Shown one piece after another: positions 48,945-60,439 of a stretch of DNA of 64,000 nucleotides. Positions within the stretch are counted from its first letter, which is position 1. Each line of letters opens with the position of its first letter. A model generated the notes under the pieces. The model was not told the origin of the DNA. It saw only the letters and a program-made list of their open reading frames with translations, and made no database searches. The DNA is taken from the NCBI RefSeq assembly GCF_001653235.2, contig NC_035791.1, positions 2,914,001 through 2,978,000 of the forward strand, written 5' to 3'. The DNA is from Pochonia chlamydosporia 170. Taxonomy: Eukaryota > Ascomycota > Sordariomycetes > Hypocreales > Clavicipitaceae. Made by a program: the position numbers and the translations under genes.

Positions 48945-49545
48945 ATGGCCTCCGCAACCAAGTACATCCAACTGGCAAAGACGCTACCTGAGCCTTTGCA
49001 ACGATTCTTTGCTCGATGGCCGCCAGCATCAATTCAAACCGCCGGCGCTGCTCCAACTCCGTATCAAGAGCAGCGACCTGATCCCTTCCGAGTCTACAAG
49101 CATCCCATCACAGGAAAATGGCAGGACCCGATGTACTCGTACCGCCGACAAGCGCAGCTGGTGCAAATGGCACGCGAGCACGGCGTCGAAGAACTGCTGC
49201 CCGAGACGACCAAGGGGACGGAATATCGACTTGCGCACCGTGTTGAGCATGGCTTGAGAGTCAAGGGTACTGGTGTTGGACAAAAGGTCAAGGGTCACAT
49301 TCACGAACGACACATGATTGCAAAGTATGTCTGCGCTGTGTTTAAGTTGGTGATTATTTGTGGCTGTGTGCTAACGGTAGTTTTCAGGATGGAAAAGAGA
49401 AGGAAGGCAATGCTGGAGATGCCCAAGCTCATCAAGGCATGGAAGAGGGTAAGTCAAAAAGCCGGCCATCTGCTCAGCCATAATCAGACCTTGCTAACGA
49501 ATCCAACAGGTGGGAAAGAGAAACTGGACCAAATGGCCCAAATAA
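48945..49545 (+). CDS. MRPL25: Mitochondrial large-subunit ribosomal protein mL59 (MRPL25)
   Basis: Exons 48945-49324, 49388-49448 and 49510-49545 give 158 residues. The protein matches mL59/yeast Mrpl25 by its conserved order: LPEPLQRFFARWPPAS, then NPF/DPF followed by KHPITGKWQDPMYSYRRQAQLVQMA, GVEELLP, VKGHIHERH, a Lys/Arg helix (MEKRRKAMLEMPKLI) and a short basic Trp-containing tail (KRNWTKWPK). It is a structural protein of the mitoribosomal large subunit. The last exon encodes only eleven residues and the stop. Without it, the frame would run on past 49448 into unrelated sequence. No classic presequence is needed in this family. Confidence 0.88.
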
Positions 49546-49934
49546 ATCATTTGAGCAAGGCGGTAATGGATTTCATGCCGTCGACGAGGAGCAATGTATA
49601 TATTCTGTGTATTTCTATGTATCACTAAAGACAAACAAACTTCATACCCAAGCTTCCCTCCTCCCACCTGAGTGCGTATAATCCTTCTCGCTGGTGCCCA
49701 CGATTCGTAAACCACATAGACCAAAAACAGTATCTACATACCCAAATAAGTCATGAAAATCCCCCCATACACACCCTACGACATCCAGAACTCATCCCGC
49801 AAAATCACCACTTCTATCACCATATCACGTGATGCAGCAAATTTACATCACCACCAACCTCATCACCATCCTCACCTTACAAACCCGATAAAATAGAAAT
49901 AGAAACAAGAGGCGATGAACATATACTCCTAAAA

Positions 49935-50486
49935 ATGGCTACACTCCAATCTCCAACACACTACGAAATTCTCAACCTCACACCCTCCATCATAGACGAC
50001 TCAGCAGACCACGCCAAACTCATAAAGAAATCATATCACAGAGCGCTGCTCCACAACCACCCCGACAAACACCCCAAAAGCCAGGCATCTGCAAAATTTA
50101 CAAACGCCAAGGAATTATACTCAGTCGATCAAATAACCACCGCATTCACGGTGCTATCCTCGCCACGGCAACGAACACAGTACGACGCCCAGCTCCGTCA
50201 GGCACAAGCGCTATCGGGAGGTGGGCCAGGGCAGAGGTTTCAAACGGGCGTTGAAAACGTAGATTTGGATGACTTGCCGTATGATGAAGAGACGGACCGG
50301 TGGTACAGGTCATGTCGGTGTGGGAATGAGAGGGGTTATCTGTTCGGGGAGGAGGACTTGATGGACGTGGAGGACGAGGGCGAGTTGATGGTCGGGTGTC
50401 AGGATTGTAGTTTGTGGTTACGGGTTCATTTTGCGGTGGTGGATGATGATACGCATCTAGATGGAAATAAAATAGATAAAAGTTGA
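49935..50486 (+). CDS. DPH4: Diphthamide biosynthesis J-protein Dph4 (DnaJ with CSL zinc finger)
   Basis: A single exon encoding 183 residues. An N-terminal J domain (THYEILNL at about 8; HPD at 42-44) is followed by a CSL-type zinc-binding domain with CRC at 127-129 and CQDC at 155-158. Dph4 (Jjj3) supports the first, Dph1-Dph2-Dph3-dependent step of diphthamide formation and carries iron through its CSL domain. The length is typical. Two introns are usual in mL59 just upstream but none is needed here. With DPH6 at 9.4-11.9 kb, two genes of the same pathway lie in one window, though about 38 kb apart and not as a cluster. Confidence 0.93.
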   Translation: MATLQSPTHYEILNLTPSIIDDSADHAKLIKKSYHRALLHNHPDKHPKSQASAKFTNAKELYSVDQITTAFTVLSSPRQRTQYDAQLRQAQALSGGGPGQRFQTGVENVDLDDLPYDEETDRWYRSCRCGNERGYLFGEEDLMDVEDEGELMVGCQDCSLWLRVHFAVVDDDTHLDGNKIDKS

Positions 50487-50942
50487 CATGTGTGTCAGGA
50501 TAAGCCCCCTCTGTCGTGATTGTTAAAGTGAGGAAGTCAGATTACAAGATTGTTCAGCCAATAATCTACATGCCACATTGACATGTCTGTCAAACCTCTG
50601 GACCGCAGTGTTCACGTAGACTCATCGAGCAGTAAATTTTTGGATAGATTGTTCCATGTATTGAAAGCAATTTTAGTAATTTTTATTTGTCCAGACGATC
50701 GCAAGCATCAAGAGTCTAAAAGCAGAACTTCCAAGAAAATGGTCTCCTTTTGGCCTCCGTGCCAGTCCGCAGGGGCATATTCGACGTCTCCATCCGTTGT
50801 ATACGCACGTTTACCTAAAAGATGCCGAAGCTCTTGATCAAACACAAAAAAAGAACACGAGTCTTCCGTCCACTCCGTAGACACCAGCCCGCCCGGTACC
50901 ATTGTGATCAAAGCATATATAGTGGCAGCAGAATTATCAATT
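50487..50942. other. Convergent 3' regions of DPH4 and the 14-3-3 gene
   Basis: 456 bp between two stop codons. Short open frames here are not credible genes. No stem-loop terminator is expected for RNA polymerase II genes. Confidence 0.5.
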
Positions 50943-52055
<1,113 letters not shown>

Positions 52056-52063
52056 TTTGATGG

Positions 52064-52667
52064 CTGTTTAGACTATGACAAAAGCAATTACAAAGTTAGT
52101 GCAAAGTCCGTTAGAGGAGCATGTTCGCAATGAGGCTGCAATTTTGTTCCGTCATGGGTTCCGTCCGACCACCAGGTCCGTGGACTCCGAGCCTTGCGGG
52201 AGCAGAGCGGTCAGGGACCATCTAGCAACCACAGCATCCAAAATTTCGACGGTTCTGAAGTTGCCTCCAATTTGCATCGTCCGACAGACACAGGCGAGCA
52301 ATAAATGCTTCGAGGCCACGAGACGCCGTATACACTTTCGCGTCCCCGCTCCGCGAGGCTTCTCGCCGTTGGTGGGGTTCGGCAGGACGACAGAGCTCTC
52401 GTCTTGAGTCGAGGCTGGGCGCGTTTGCGTCTCCAATCGAGCATAGCATACATCTTCAGCGGTAGACGAGGGTTATCCTTGAAGTGTCGTGCCGCGCAGC
52501 AATGTACTCGGCCATTGTTATGGCGGGTGGAGCGGTGCATCACAGACTTCCTCACAAGGAGTCTGACTCTGGTGGGAGGAGGCGAGGCGCCATGACGACA
52601 GAGGGGAGGGAGGGGCGCGCCGTATGATTGAAGCAGCACAATCAAAATCGACTGGCGACATACGTAC
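52064..52667 (-). other. Probable 604-nt 5'-leader intron of the 14-3-3 gene
   Basis: A strong GTACGT donor lies at 52667 (minus), and acceptors lie just before the ATG: TCTAAACAG ending at 52064, or TTTTGTCATAG a few bases upstream with a CACTAAC branch. Open frames inside on both strands have no family resemblance. Length and position are inferred without transcript data. Confidence 0.5.
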
Positions 52668-54686
52668 CGAGTTTAGAAAATTGGTGGTGGAAGTGAAGGT
52701 ATTGGCGTCAAGATCACAGGGAGGGAGCTGAGAGGAATGACAGCTGGGTTGGCGCGAGGAAGGGTTGCGGTTGTTGTTTGTTGGGAAGTTTGGATTTGAT
52801 GTTTGATGAGCGAAATGCGTGGGTTAGAATGGAAATTGAGAAGGGGCTCACGGCAGGACGGAGGCCGGAACGCAACTGCCCAGGGCAGGCTGAGGTACAA
52901 GTACTGTAGACATGGACCAGTCATTATTATTAGGTGGCAGCCGTGTGGCACTTGGACTTGGGCTGGGCCTGGGACTGCGACCGACCAGGCCCAGTCAAAC
53001 ATTGGAGTTGGGGTCAGGCGAGGCGAGGTGAGCACAAGGCCAGTTGAGGCCTGCCCGTTGAAGTGCCAATTCGTCTGTGGTTTCTCTTTGCCCTCCAGTC
53101 TGGTGTTCAGCTGTCTTCAGTGACCGGAGCTAGCCAGCTTAGTGCTGAGCGGGCTGTGGGCTGCCCTGTGCTCCCTCCAGGTCCCCGCCTACTTCACTCA
53201 AGTGGTGCTTGAACACCAGTTGACTTGCTGTTCACACTCACTTGAGCATCCTTGTACCAATACCCGCAACGAGGTGAGCACAAGGTACTTTCGCTAGTGG
53301 GGTCAAGTACCGTCTACATCCGGCCATGTGCTCCTGCACTGACGCGGCCCGCTGTGAACAACTGGTGCCTCATGTAGCAGAGACAAGCCCAATGACCTCA
53401 CCTCAACGCTCAGTGGCGCCAGATTGCTGTCAGACAGCTGCGCAAGCGTTCATACCTGGGGCCACAACGATGAAAACAGTCTTGTATCTGAATTGAATCC
53501 AAGTGTCTGGTCTGCTTCATACGATGTAACCAGGTGAACTGCAAGCCTTCTTCACGACGTCAGAAGAACCCTGTTTTGCCCAAGAATGACCCAAAACACT
53601 GCCTTTGTCTACTTCCCAAGTTTGCTTATGGCGTCGTGCCTCGTCGCCTCTTTTTCAATTTTCAAGGCAGTTTCAAGCTTTCCGGAGGCCACTTCTTGGA
53701 AGTGGGGTCAATTCAAGTGGGCGGGTCTTGCTCAGGTGCTCAGTGCAATTTGCCCTACTCCAGCTAAAGGTGCCAGACCAGTCAACGGGTCTCTAATACG
53801 TCCTTGTCCAAGAGTCTTGACTTGAAGTGTTTGCTCTCAGAGGACGACAAGCCGGCTGCAGCCGATCGACTGTTTGTTGCCGCCACTTGGCGCAGATTTT
53901 GGCTTGACTAGACTCCTGTTTATGTGTCTGCATGACTGGCCCCATGTCGTCGTCTTGCAGCCTCGCTAATGACATGTTGTTTACGTAGTAAAGATTCGGA
54001 TCCGTCCCGTCGGGAAGCAATGATATTCATCATGGAATGCGTATTGAGGGGACTTATTTCCCCAGGCAGGGAAGTGACAGCCAGGGTCTTGGTCACTCGA
54101 AATTAACCACTTGTCTTCTTGGCAGTCGATCTAAGATTGGAAAAGTTGACCATGTCGTCCCAATATCCCGTTCCCCGGGCTGCTATATACCTACATAGGT
54201 ACTGTACGCCTAGGGTAACAATGTTGTTGAGATGAGTGATGTCTGTCAGAGGTGACAAAGCATAGAATTGTGCTACACAGACGTAGCAGACACCTGCAAA
54301 ATAGGATCTATAATTGGCATGACAGACACTACATACACTGCATAATTCGATCGAGCTCACGTAGAGACGGGATAGGGCTGTGTGGATTAAATCACCCGAT
54401 CTTCCTTTGATGTCAGTACTCAGCTATGGAAAATCTCGTATCATCGGGAGCTGGTTACCTTGTTAGTGTACTACATAAATCTCTGCACAACTTTTGCTAG
54501 CCCAAAAAGTACCCTCCTATCCCCTAGCTCCAACCACTCAGGTGGCGCAAATCATCAGCCCATTCCCGGAGCTCCCTCGAAACCACCTATGCCCGCACGT
54601 CATATGCCAACGACTTACCTTCCTACCCCAAGACAACACCACCCTTTTCCTCTTCCCCTCCCACACCCTCATCCCAATTGCCCATC
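52668..54686. other. 2-kb divergent upstream region of the 14-3-3 gene and INH1
   Basis: No credible gene. The CT-rich stretch at about 54630-54670, directly before the INH1 start, is a likely core promoter for it. CAAG- and CCAG-rich short repeats occur around 52900-53300. Confidence 0.5.
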
Positions 54687-55216
54687 ATGCTCCGAACAAC
54701 ATTCACCAAGACGGCTGCGTTCCGTCCCCTCCGAGCCACCTTCACCACTACTGCTCGTGCCATGGCCGAGGGTGATACCGGCGCGCCTCCCAAGACCGGC
54801 GGCCAAGGGTGAGTTACTTTTTTTTTCCTGCCAGCATTCGCAGCTTCACTCATGTAGAGAGAGCTGTGAAAAAGACTGCAATGTCCCTGCGTGCCAATTG
54901 AATTCCCAGGTTCGATGACTGACCGAGGCCTTCTATTGTTTGCAGTGACGCTTTCCAGCGCCGTGAGCGCGCCAACGAAGACTGGGCCATCCGCCAGCGC
55001 GAGAAGGAGAAGCTTTTGGAGCTCAAGAAGAAGCTTGCTGAGCAGCAGCAGCACCTCCAGCGCCTCTCTGACCACATGTTAGTCTGCCTCCCCTGCATTG
55101 TCCGTTGTCCGCGGATGAATGGGCCATGTGCCCCGGACGCGTTATGATACAGTTACTGATCCAACATGATCAACAGTGAGGAGATCACCCGTGACCAGGG
55201 TGGTGAGAAGAACTAG
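54687..55216 (+). CDS. INH1: Mitochondrial F1-ATPase inhibitor (IF1/Inh1)
   Basis: Exons 54687-54808, 54946-55077 and 55177-55216 give 97 residues. A basic N-terminal presequence (MLRTTFTKTAAFRPLRATF) is followed by the inhibitory region DAFQRRERANEDWAIRQREKEKLLELKKKL and a Gln-rich coiled coil ending HLQRLSDHIEEITR. IF1 binds F1 at low pH and blocks ATP hydrolysis when the proton gradient fails. The central helix and its FQRRERA...ED motif are the family hallmark. The last exon is 40 nt and encodes 12 residues. It works on the same complex as the product of ATP3 at 37.2 kb. Confidence 0.93.
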
Positions 55217-55563
55217 ATTACCCTCCAGCACGGCCGGCTAGTAACGCCTGCGCTGCGACTGCAGAAGCTTCAGACATCACAATCACGATTTCTTGGCAGA
55301 GGAAGAGATTGAAAATTTATGTGGCAGCATCGAATTCATCACCAAAGAACTTGTGTGATTTTGCCACAGTCTAAGCTAGTGTACAAATACCTATTACTCG
55401 TCGTACTTTTCGAGTACCAGGAAAAAATATTTCAGCTCTGTATCTCCATTATTTCCTCAACTTAAAACATGTGATGCCCTTAAAATGTCATCGACCCATT
55501 GCCGTCCAGAACTCCGTTACATATATTCCAAATGGCCAACAAGCCAACCATATGCCTGCTCTC
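55217..55563. other. Convergent 3' regions of INH1 and NSP1
   Basis: 347 bp between stop codons. Nothing else is recognised. Confidence 0.5.
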
Positions 55564-57789
55564 TTATCGACGTCCATAGTAAGATCGGTAAAAGCCTTCG
55601 GCGGCATCGCTTTCCGGTCCGGCATAGTGACTGTTGAGCGAGCTGCTGGACTTTTGTGCAGCGGAAACCTTAGCCTGCAAGGTGGACGCATTTGCATCAA
55701 TCCACTGCAATTGTGTGAGGTGACTGTTGAGAACCCGAACGATCTGGCTCAGCTGTGTCTGATGTGTTAGCAAGAATATTGACATCTCAGCACTGACAGG
55801 GTTACTTACAGGATCTTCGGTCTTGGCTCCCTTGCTTAAAGTACCAGAAATGTCATTTATTTCCTTAACCATCTTGGAAAGATCTCTAGACTTTTCATCC
55901 AGTTGCTGTGTAAGTTTTTCAGCCAACTTGTATGTTCGCTCGCGCTCCTGATCGGGACCAGCAAGCTGCTCGCCGGGTCCAATTTGTTTAGCAAACATGT
56001 CCTGCACCTCTGTTTCATAGCGATTCAGCCATGCCTCAAGTTCTTCTTGTTGGCTTTCTACGGTGGCGAGTTGGCGCTCAATTTCGTGACTGGCTCGCTC
56101 AGCCTCAAAAGTGTCCAGGTAAAGCTTCTGAATCTTTTCGCCATTGTCAACCAGGCTACGATCCCATGTCGAAACTGTAGTGGCCTGCTCCTTAAACTCC
56201 TTTTGATATTTGGTCAAATCTGAAGCCCATCTAGTGACAATGTCTTCCATGGTCTTGTTTTTCAGTCTTGCCATCTGCGAAGTCGGACCCGTGGTGGATG
56301 CGCCGAGGGCATTTGTCGTGCCATTTTGCGCCGCAGGCTTAGGCTCTTCCTTGTCTTTGCTAGCTGCGTCTGTTGCTGGTTTAGCTCCAAATAAACCTCC
56401 GGCCGTTGAAGCGGCCGGCGCGGGCGTCGCTCCGGTTGATGCAGGAGCTGCACCACCGAAAAGAGATGAAGCAGGTTTGGCTGCCGCAGCAGTTGATGCA
56501 GCTTGCGTGCCACCTCCAAATAGACCACCCGCGGTCGCAGTAGCTGCGGGAGTTGCGGATGCAGTCGTGGTGGCCGCTGGCTTGTTTCCGAACAAACCTC
56601 CAGCGGTGCTGGCGGTTGCTGGGGCTGCGGAAGACGTGGTAGCAGAGCTGGTAGCACCACCACCAAAAAGCCCGCTGCTTGTAGTTGTCGAAGCCGGAGC
56701 CGCTGATGCCGTAGAAGCAGCGGGTTTCGCGCCAAACATGGATCCTGCAGACCCTGTGGTAGCTGTCGCGGAGCCCGATGTCGCTGAAGTAGCCGGAGTG
56801 CTGTTGCTTGTTGCAGCCCCAAAGAGACCACCGGCAGATCCTCCAGTCGTAGCTGCGGGTTTGTTACCAAACAGACCGCCAGCAGAAGAGCCAGCTCCAG
56901 ATTGAGCACCTCCGAAAAGTCCAGAGGTAGCTGGGGCAGCAGGTGCTGATGTTGATGGAGCAGCCGACTTTGCCGCGCCGCCGAATAGTCCACCAGCGGT
57001 CGTTCCAGTTGTAGCTGCAGACTTAGATGAATCAATCGGAGGAGCTCCCGCAGGAGTCGTCGACGGGAGAGAAAACATGGGTTTGGCAGGTGTTGCTGCG
57101 GAAGCCGTTGTTGGTGTTGTGCTCTGCGGGTTTGTCGTGGGAGTTGTACCAGTTTTATTCCCGAACAGGCCGCTTCCTGATTGCGCGAACAGACCAGATG
57201 AAGGTGCCGCAGATGTTGTAGTTGTGCTTTGAGACTGAGCACCACTGCTTTGAGCCCCAAAGAGACCGCCGCCAGAAGATGAGCCACCACCACCACCAAA
57301 CATGCCACTGGAAGCTGGTTTAGACGATGATGTGTTGGAACCTCCAAACAAACCTCCAGATGCCGGTGTTGTGCTAGAGGCGCCGCCAGCTCCTCCAAAG
57401 AAGCCTCCGGAGGAAGGGGCCGCCGACGTAGGCGTAGAGGAGGCATTGTTTGCTCCGCCAAAGAGACCGCTGGTTGATGGAGTCGTCGAAGCTCCTCCAA
57501 ACAGACCCCCAGAAGTGGGTGTTGAAGCCGTGTTTGACGAAGGAGCTCCCCCAAATAAACCGCCTGCAGGCTTCTGCGCGTCGCCGGCAGACTTCTGGCC
57601 GAAAATGGAACCAGCGCTGTTTGAGGTTGCGTTGTTGCCGCCGGTAGAGCCACCAGCTGAGCCGAACGAGAACGAGGGAGTGCCTCCAGAAGAAGCACCT
57701 CCGAAGAGACCACCAGTGGCCGGGGCTGTAGTCGTCGGGTTATTCGATGGAGCGCTCGACGAGCCCTGGGTTCCAAAGGTGAACGACAT
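55564..57789 (-). CDS. NSP1: FG-repeat nucleoporin Nsp1 (Nup62-like)
   Basis: Exons 55810-57789 and 55564-55758 give 724 residues. From residue 1 (MSFTFG) to about 500 the protein is a dense array of GLFGG repeats separated by Ala/Thr/Ser/Pro-rich spacers, the disordered permeability barrier of the nuclear pore. The C-terminal 220 residues form the conserved Nsp1_C coiled coil (KNKTMEDIVTRWASDLTKYQ, later SQIVRVLNSHLTQLQWID) that assembles with Nup49 and Nup57. The intron at 55759-55809 is exactly 51 nt, has no stop codon in frame, and starts GTAAGT with a GCTAAC branch. Retention would insert 17 residues between two coiled-coil segments, so the spliced form is taken as the product. Long open frames on the other strand here are compositional shadows. 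Confidence 0.94.
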   Translation of the reverse strand: MSFTFGTQGSSSAPSNNPTTTAPATGGLFGGASSGGTPSFSFGSAGGSTGGNNATSNSAGSIFGQKSAGDAQKPAGGLFGGAPSSNTASTPTSGGLFGGASTTPSTSGLFGGANNASSTPTSAAPSSGGFFGGAGGASSTTPASGGLFGGSNTSSSKPASSGMFGGGGGSSSGGGLFGAQSSGAQSQSTTTTSAAPSSGLFAQSGSGLFGNKTGTTPTTNPQSTTPTTASAATPAKPMFSLPSTTPAGAPPIDSSKSAATTGTTAGGLFGGAAKSAAPSTSAPAAPATSGLFGGAQSGAGSSAGGLFGNKPAATTGGSAGGLFGAATSNSTPATSATSGSATATTGSAGSMFGAKPAASTASAAPASTTTSSGLFGGGATSSATTSSAAPATASTAGGLFGNKPAATTTASATPAATATAGGLFGGGTQAASTAAAAKPASSLFGGAAPASTGATPAPAASTAGGLFGAKPATDAASKDKEEPKPAAQNGTTNALGASTTGPTSQMARLKNKTMEDIVTRWASDLTKYQKEFKEQATTVSTWDRSLVDNGEKIQKLYLDTFEAERASHEIERQLATVESQQEELEAWLNRYETEVQDMFAKQIGPGEQLAGPDQERERTYKLAEKLTQQLDEKSRDLSKMVKEINDISGTLSKGAKTEDPVSNPVSAEMSIFLLTHQTQLSQIVRVLNSHLTQLQWIDANASTLQAKVSAAQKSSSSLNSHYAGPESDAAEGFYRSYYGRR

Positions 57790-58565
57790 GGTGTTTTTGT
57801 TGTCGGAAGGCCTGACCGTTTCCTAGAATTGTCACCTAAGCAACAGGGCGACGTTGACAATGACAAGAGAATCCCACGGTCTCAAAAGCAGTCATAACAG
57901 AGTGATAATTTGACGACTATCCGCTCTCGACGCTGCTGCGGACGGCCCAACGCTCGTAGCAGTGTGGTTGGGGTGCAATTGTCGAAGCGAAGCTTGCTTG
58001 AGAGAAGCCGTGGTTGGGAGCTTTTTTTGTGGTGATGTCTTTGCAGCTCCACGCGCCAGGCTGCGGTTCTTGGTTTCGACTGGGCGCGCCAGAGCTTGCA
58101 GTGGGGGTACTTGGGGTTTGCGCCGCAACTGTGCTGTCGACAAGGTACCACCCCTGACCAACCCTTCCAGGGAGAACATCGAACCTTGGACAGACGCTGT
58201 GAAATGCTGCAATCCCAATTGATGAGCCCCACGTGATGGATCTCGACCTCAACTCCTGCAATTGCCTTCCAGAGGCGAATACAACCTGGCGACTCCTCAT
58301 ATCGACTGACCTCACGTATAATCGGAAAGCATCAAAATCGACCTTTTTACGACGGAATTAGCCTTACCATCTTCCAAAAAATGATTTAGCGTCCGAGTTT
58401 CAACTACCAAGCTTCGCCAAGGAGCAGCCCTTTGTAGTCAGTCTACCATACACCACGGCTACTTGGGACCTCTTTCGCCGGCTCGGCAAGGAGCAATCAA
58501 TTGCCAACTTGTGCTTTCCGAAACCAACACTTGTCCAAGAACGGTGAATATCTATTAAAAGTACA
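57790..58565. promoter_or_regulatory. Divergent promoter region of NSP1 and the Laa2-like gene
   Basis: 776 bp between divergent starts. Open frames here (for example 57962-58222) have no family resemblance. Confidence 0.45.
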
Positions 58566-60020
58566 ATGGCGGCGTCCGAGGGCCTGGAGCCTCCCCCGGA
58601 GATGAACAAGGCGGACCCTGGCGCTCATCAACTTTGTATGCTTCCTGTTCCTGTCCCCGTTCCATGTCAACGCCGCAAGCCTATGTACTAACTGCCCTAC
58701 AGCTGAACCAGAGTCATCAGATTCAGATGATCAGTTTACCGATGCTCAGTCAGGTTCTGTCACGCCGCACATAAATTCCCCAATCCCGAAAACGCGAGTC
58801 GAGAAGCTTGATTCAAGTCCTTCACACGGCGAAGTTCCAGGCACAGAAGCACATAAAATGAGGGAGGCCGATGCACAACCCGATGAAATTGCAGTAGCAA
58901 ACGATTCTGATGCGGAAACCCCTACCGGAATGGCTTTGCAGGACGCTCCTATTACGGTACTGGAGGCGACTGATCCTGCTCATTCGCCCGGCAGCTCGTC
59001 AAGCGTCGATGCTAAACCAGACATTGTATTAGAACCACCAGAAGAAAAGGAAGACGTGGAGGATAATGTAAATGAGGAAGCAGACGAGGAGGAGGAGGAG
59101 GAGGAGGAGGAGGAGGGAGACGGGTTTGGCGATGACTTTGACGACTTTGAAGAAGGGGGACAAGATGACGATTTTGACGATTTTGAGGATGGCTTTCAAC
59201 AACCACAACCAACAGTGGCGGCTGCACAAACACCACCACCGGTGCGGCCGTCTGTATTACCATTTGTAAGAGCCGAACGCTACCTTGTATCTTTGACCAA
59301 ACGTCTTCTAACCGTTTCACACAGTCGATACCGGATTTTGACGGCTTAGGCCCTGACGACGTAATCTCGATGACCGAGCCGTGTTTGGATAGCCTGTTCC
59401 CGCCCGAACAACTGGATTTTCCTCCTCCACAAACCCTACCAAAAGAATCCTCAATGTTCTTGACCCCGAGATCAGCTTCACTCTGGTCTCAGCTAGTTGC
59501 ACCTCCACCTCTAGCACCACCTGACTGGATCCGCTCCCGCACCCGTCGCCTCTTTCTTGTTTCGTTGGGTGTACCAGTTGACTTGGATGAGATTCTTCCC
59601 GCGTCCAAGCAAAAGAAGCTGGTTCTCCCTTCTCTCAATATAAGGACCACATCACCTAGGAGGTCAAGTGACTCGAGATCTGCATCAAGGTTACAACAAG
59701 GCGAGGGAAATGCCTCATCAACATCAGTAGACACACAAGGAAAGCCAACGGGCTCAAAAAGGAGGAAAGGACCACCACCTCAGCCAGAGCTGGATCTGGT
59801 GGCCGCCAGATATCTCTGCACAACGACAGACGAAGCGCTGGATGGCATGACAAATGAAGAATTAAAGGCTCACGTTTCTAAACTAGAGGCAATGCAAGGA
59901 ACGGCCAAAGAAGTTTTGGAATACTGGCAGAAAAGAACAGACGAGAAGATAGGCGACAGGGAAGCGTTCGAAGGAGTGATAGAAAACTTAGTAAAGCATG
60001 CGCGTAAGGTAAGGAAATAA
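58566..60020 (+). CDS. Acidic Laa2/DUF5102-like protein, probable AP-1 clathrin-adaptor accessory factor
   Basis: Exons 58566-58635, 58703-59265 and 59325-60020 give 442 residues. The N-terminal half is acidic, with a long run of glutamates (about residues 155-168) followed by FGDDFDDFEE and DDFDDFEDGF. Such Asp-Phe motifs bind the gamma-ear of AP-1/GGA adaptors. The C-terminal half has the order seen in the DUF5102/yeast Laa2 family: PDWIRSRTRRLFLVSLGVPVDLDEILP, then a short helix (KHARKVRK) at the end. In yeast Laa2 links the Laa1-AP-1 complex for Golgi-endosome traffic. I rate the family match as likely, not certain. The 5' exon encodes 23 residues; ATG choice is supported by the leader MAASEG. 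Confidence 0.7.
59089..59117. repeat. GAG/GGA trinucleotide repeat coding for polyglutamate
   Basis: A near-perfect run of nine to ten GAG/GAA codons within the Laa2-like gene. It is likely to vary in length between strains. Confidence 0.8.
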
Positions 60021-60439
60021 TAGAAGGAGGACCAAGTTAATATGTCCAAATTTGAGCTTTAATTTGGTCTAGCTGATTTTTTGTGTATGTTCCTTGTCTT
60101 TTAAATTTCTCAATTAGGATTTTGGATCCCAAGATGCACCTACAGCGTACAACCCACAGCTGGCCTTTGAGCATCATTGGAACTACTACATCAACTTGTA
60201 TCGGGAATTGGCCATGTGCTCGCGATCTTTGCCATCTCTTCGTCTGTTATGACGCTGTGCCTCTTCTCATTTCCCAGCAAACCGTTTTATACCCAACCCC
60301 ATTTTGCGCCAGCCGCCTCCTGGTATAACGACACCCGGGGATATGCCATTATGGCGCTTTGTCACCGTGAACACTTTTGAGTAATCGACTTTTTGTGGCA
60401 TAACCGCTCCTCATCCCGTCATAATCGTACGTCTTTGAC
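60021..60439. other. Convergent 3' regions of the Laa2-like gene and GCD11
   Basis: 419 bp between stop codons once the small last exon of GCD11 is included. No gene is seen. Confidence 0.5.

Noticed and set aside
56210..57866. Long open frames on the plus strand and in a second minus frame across NSP1
   Set aside because: They arise from the repetitive GLFGG/Ala-Thr codon pattern of NSP1.
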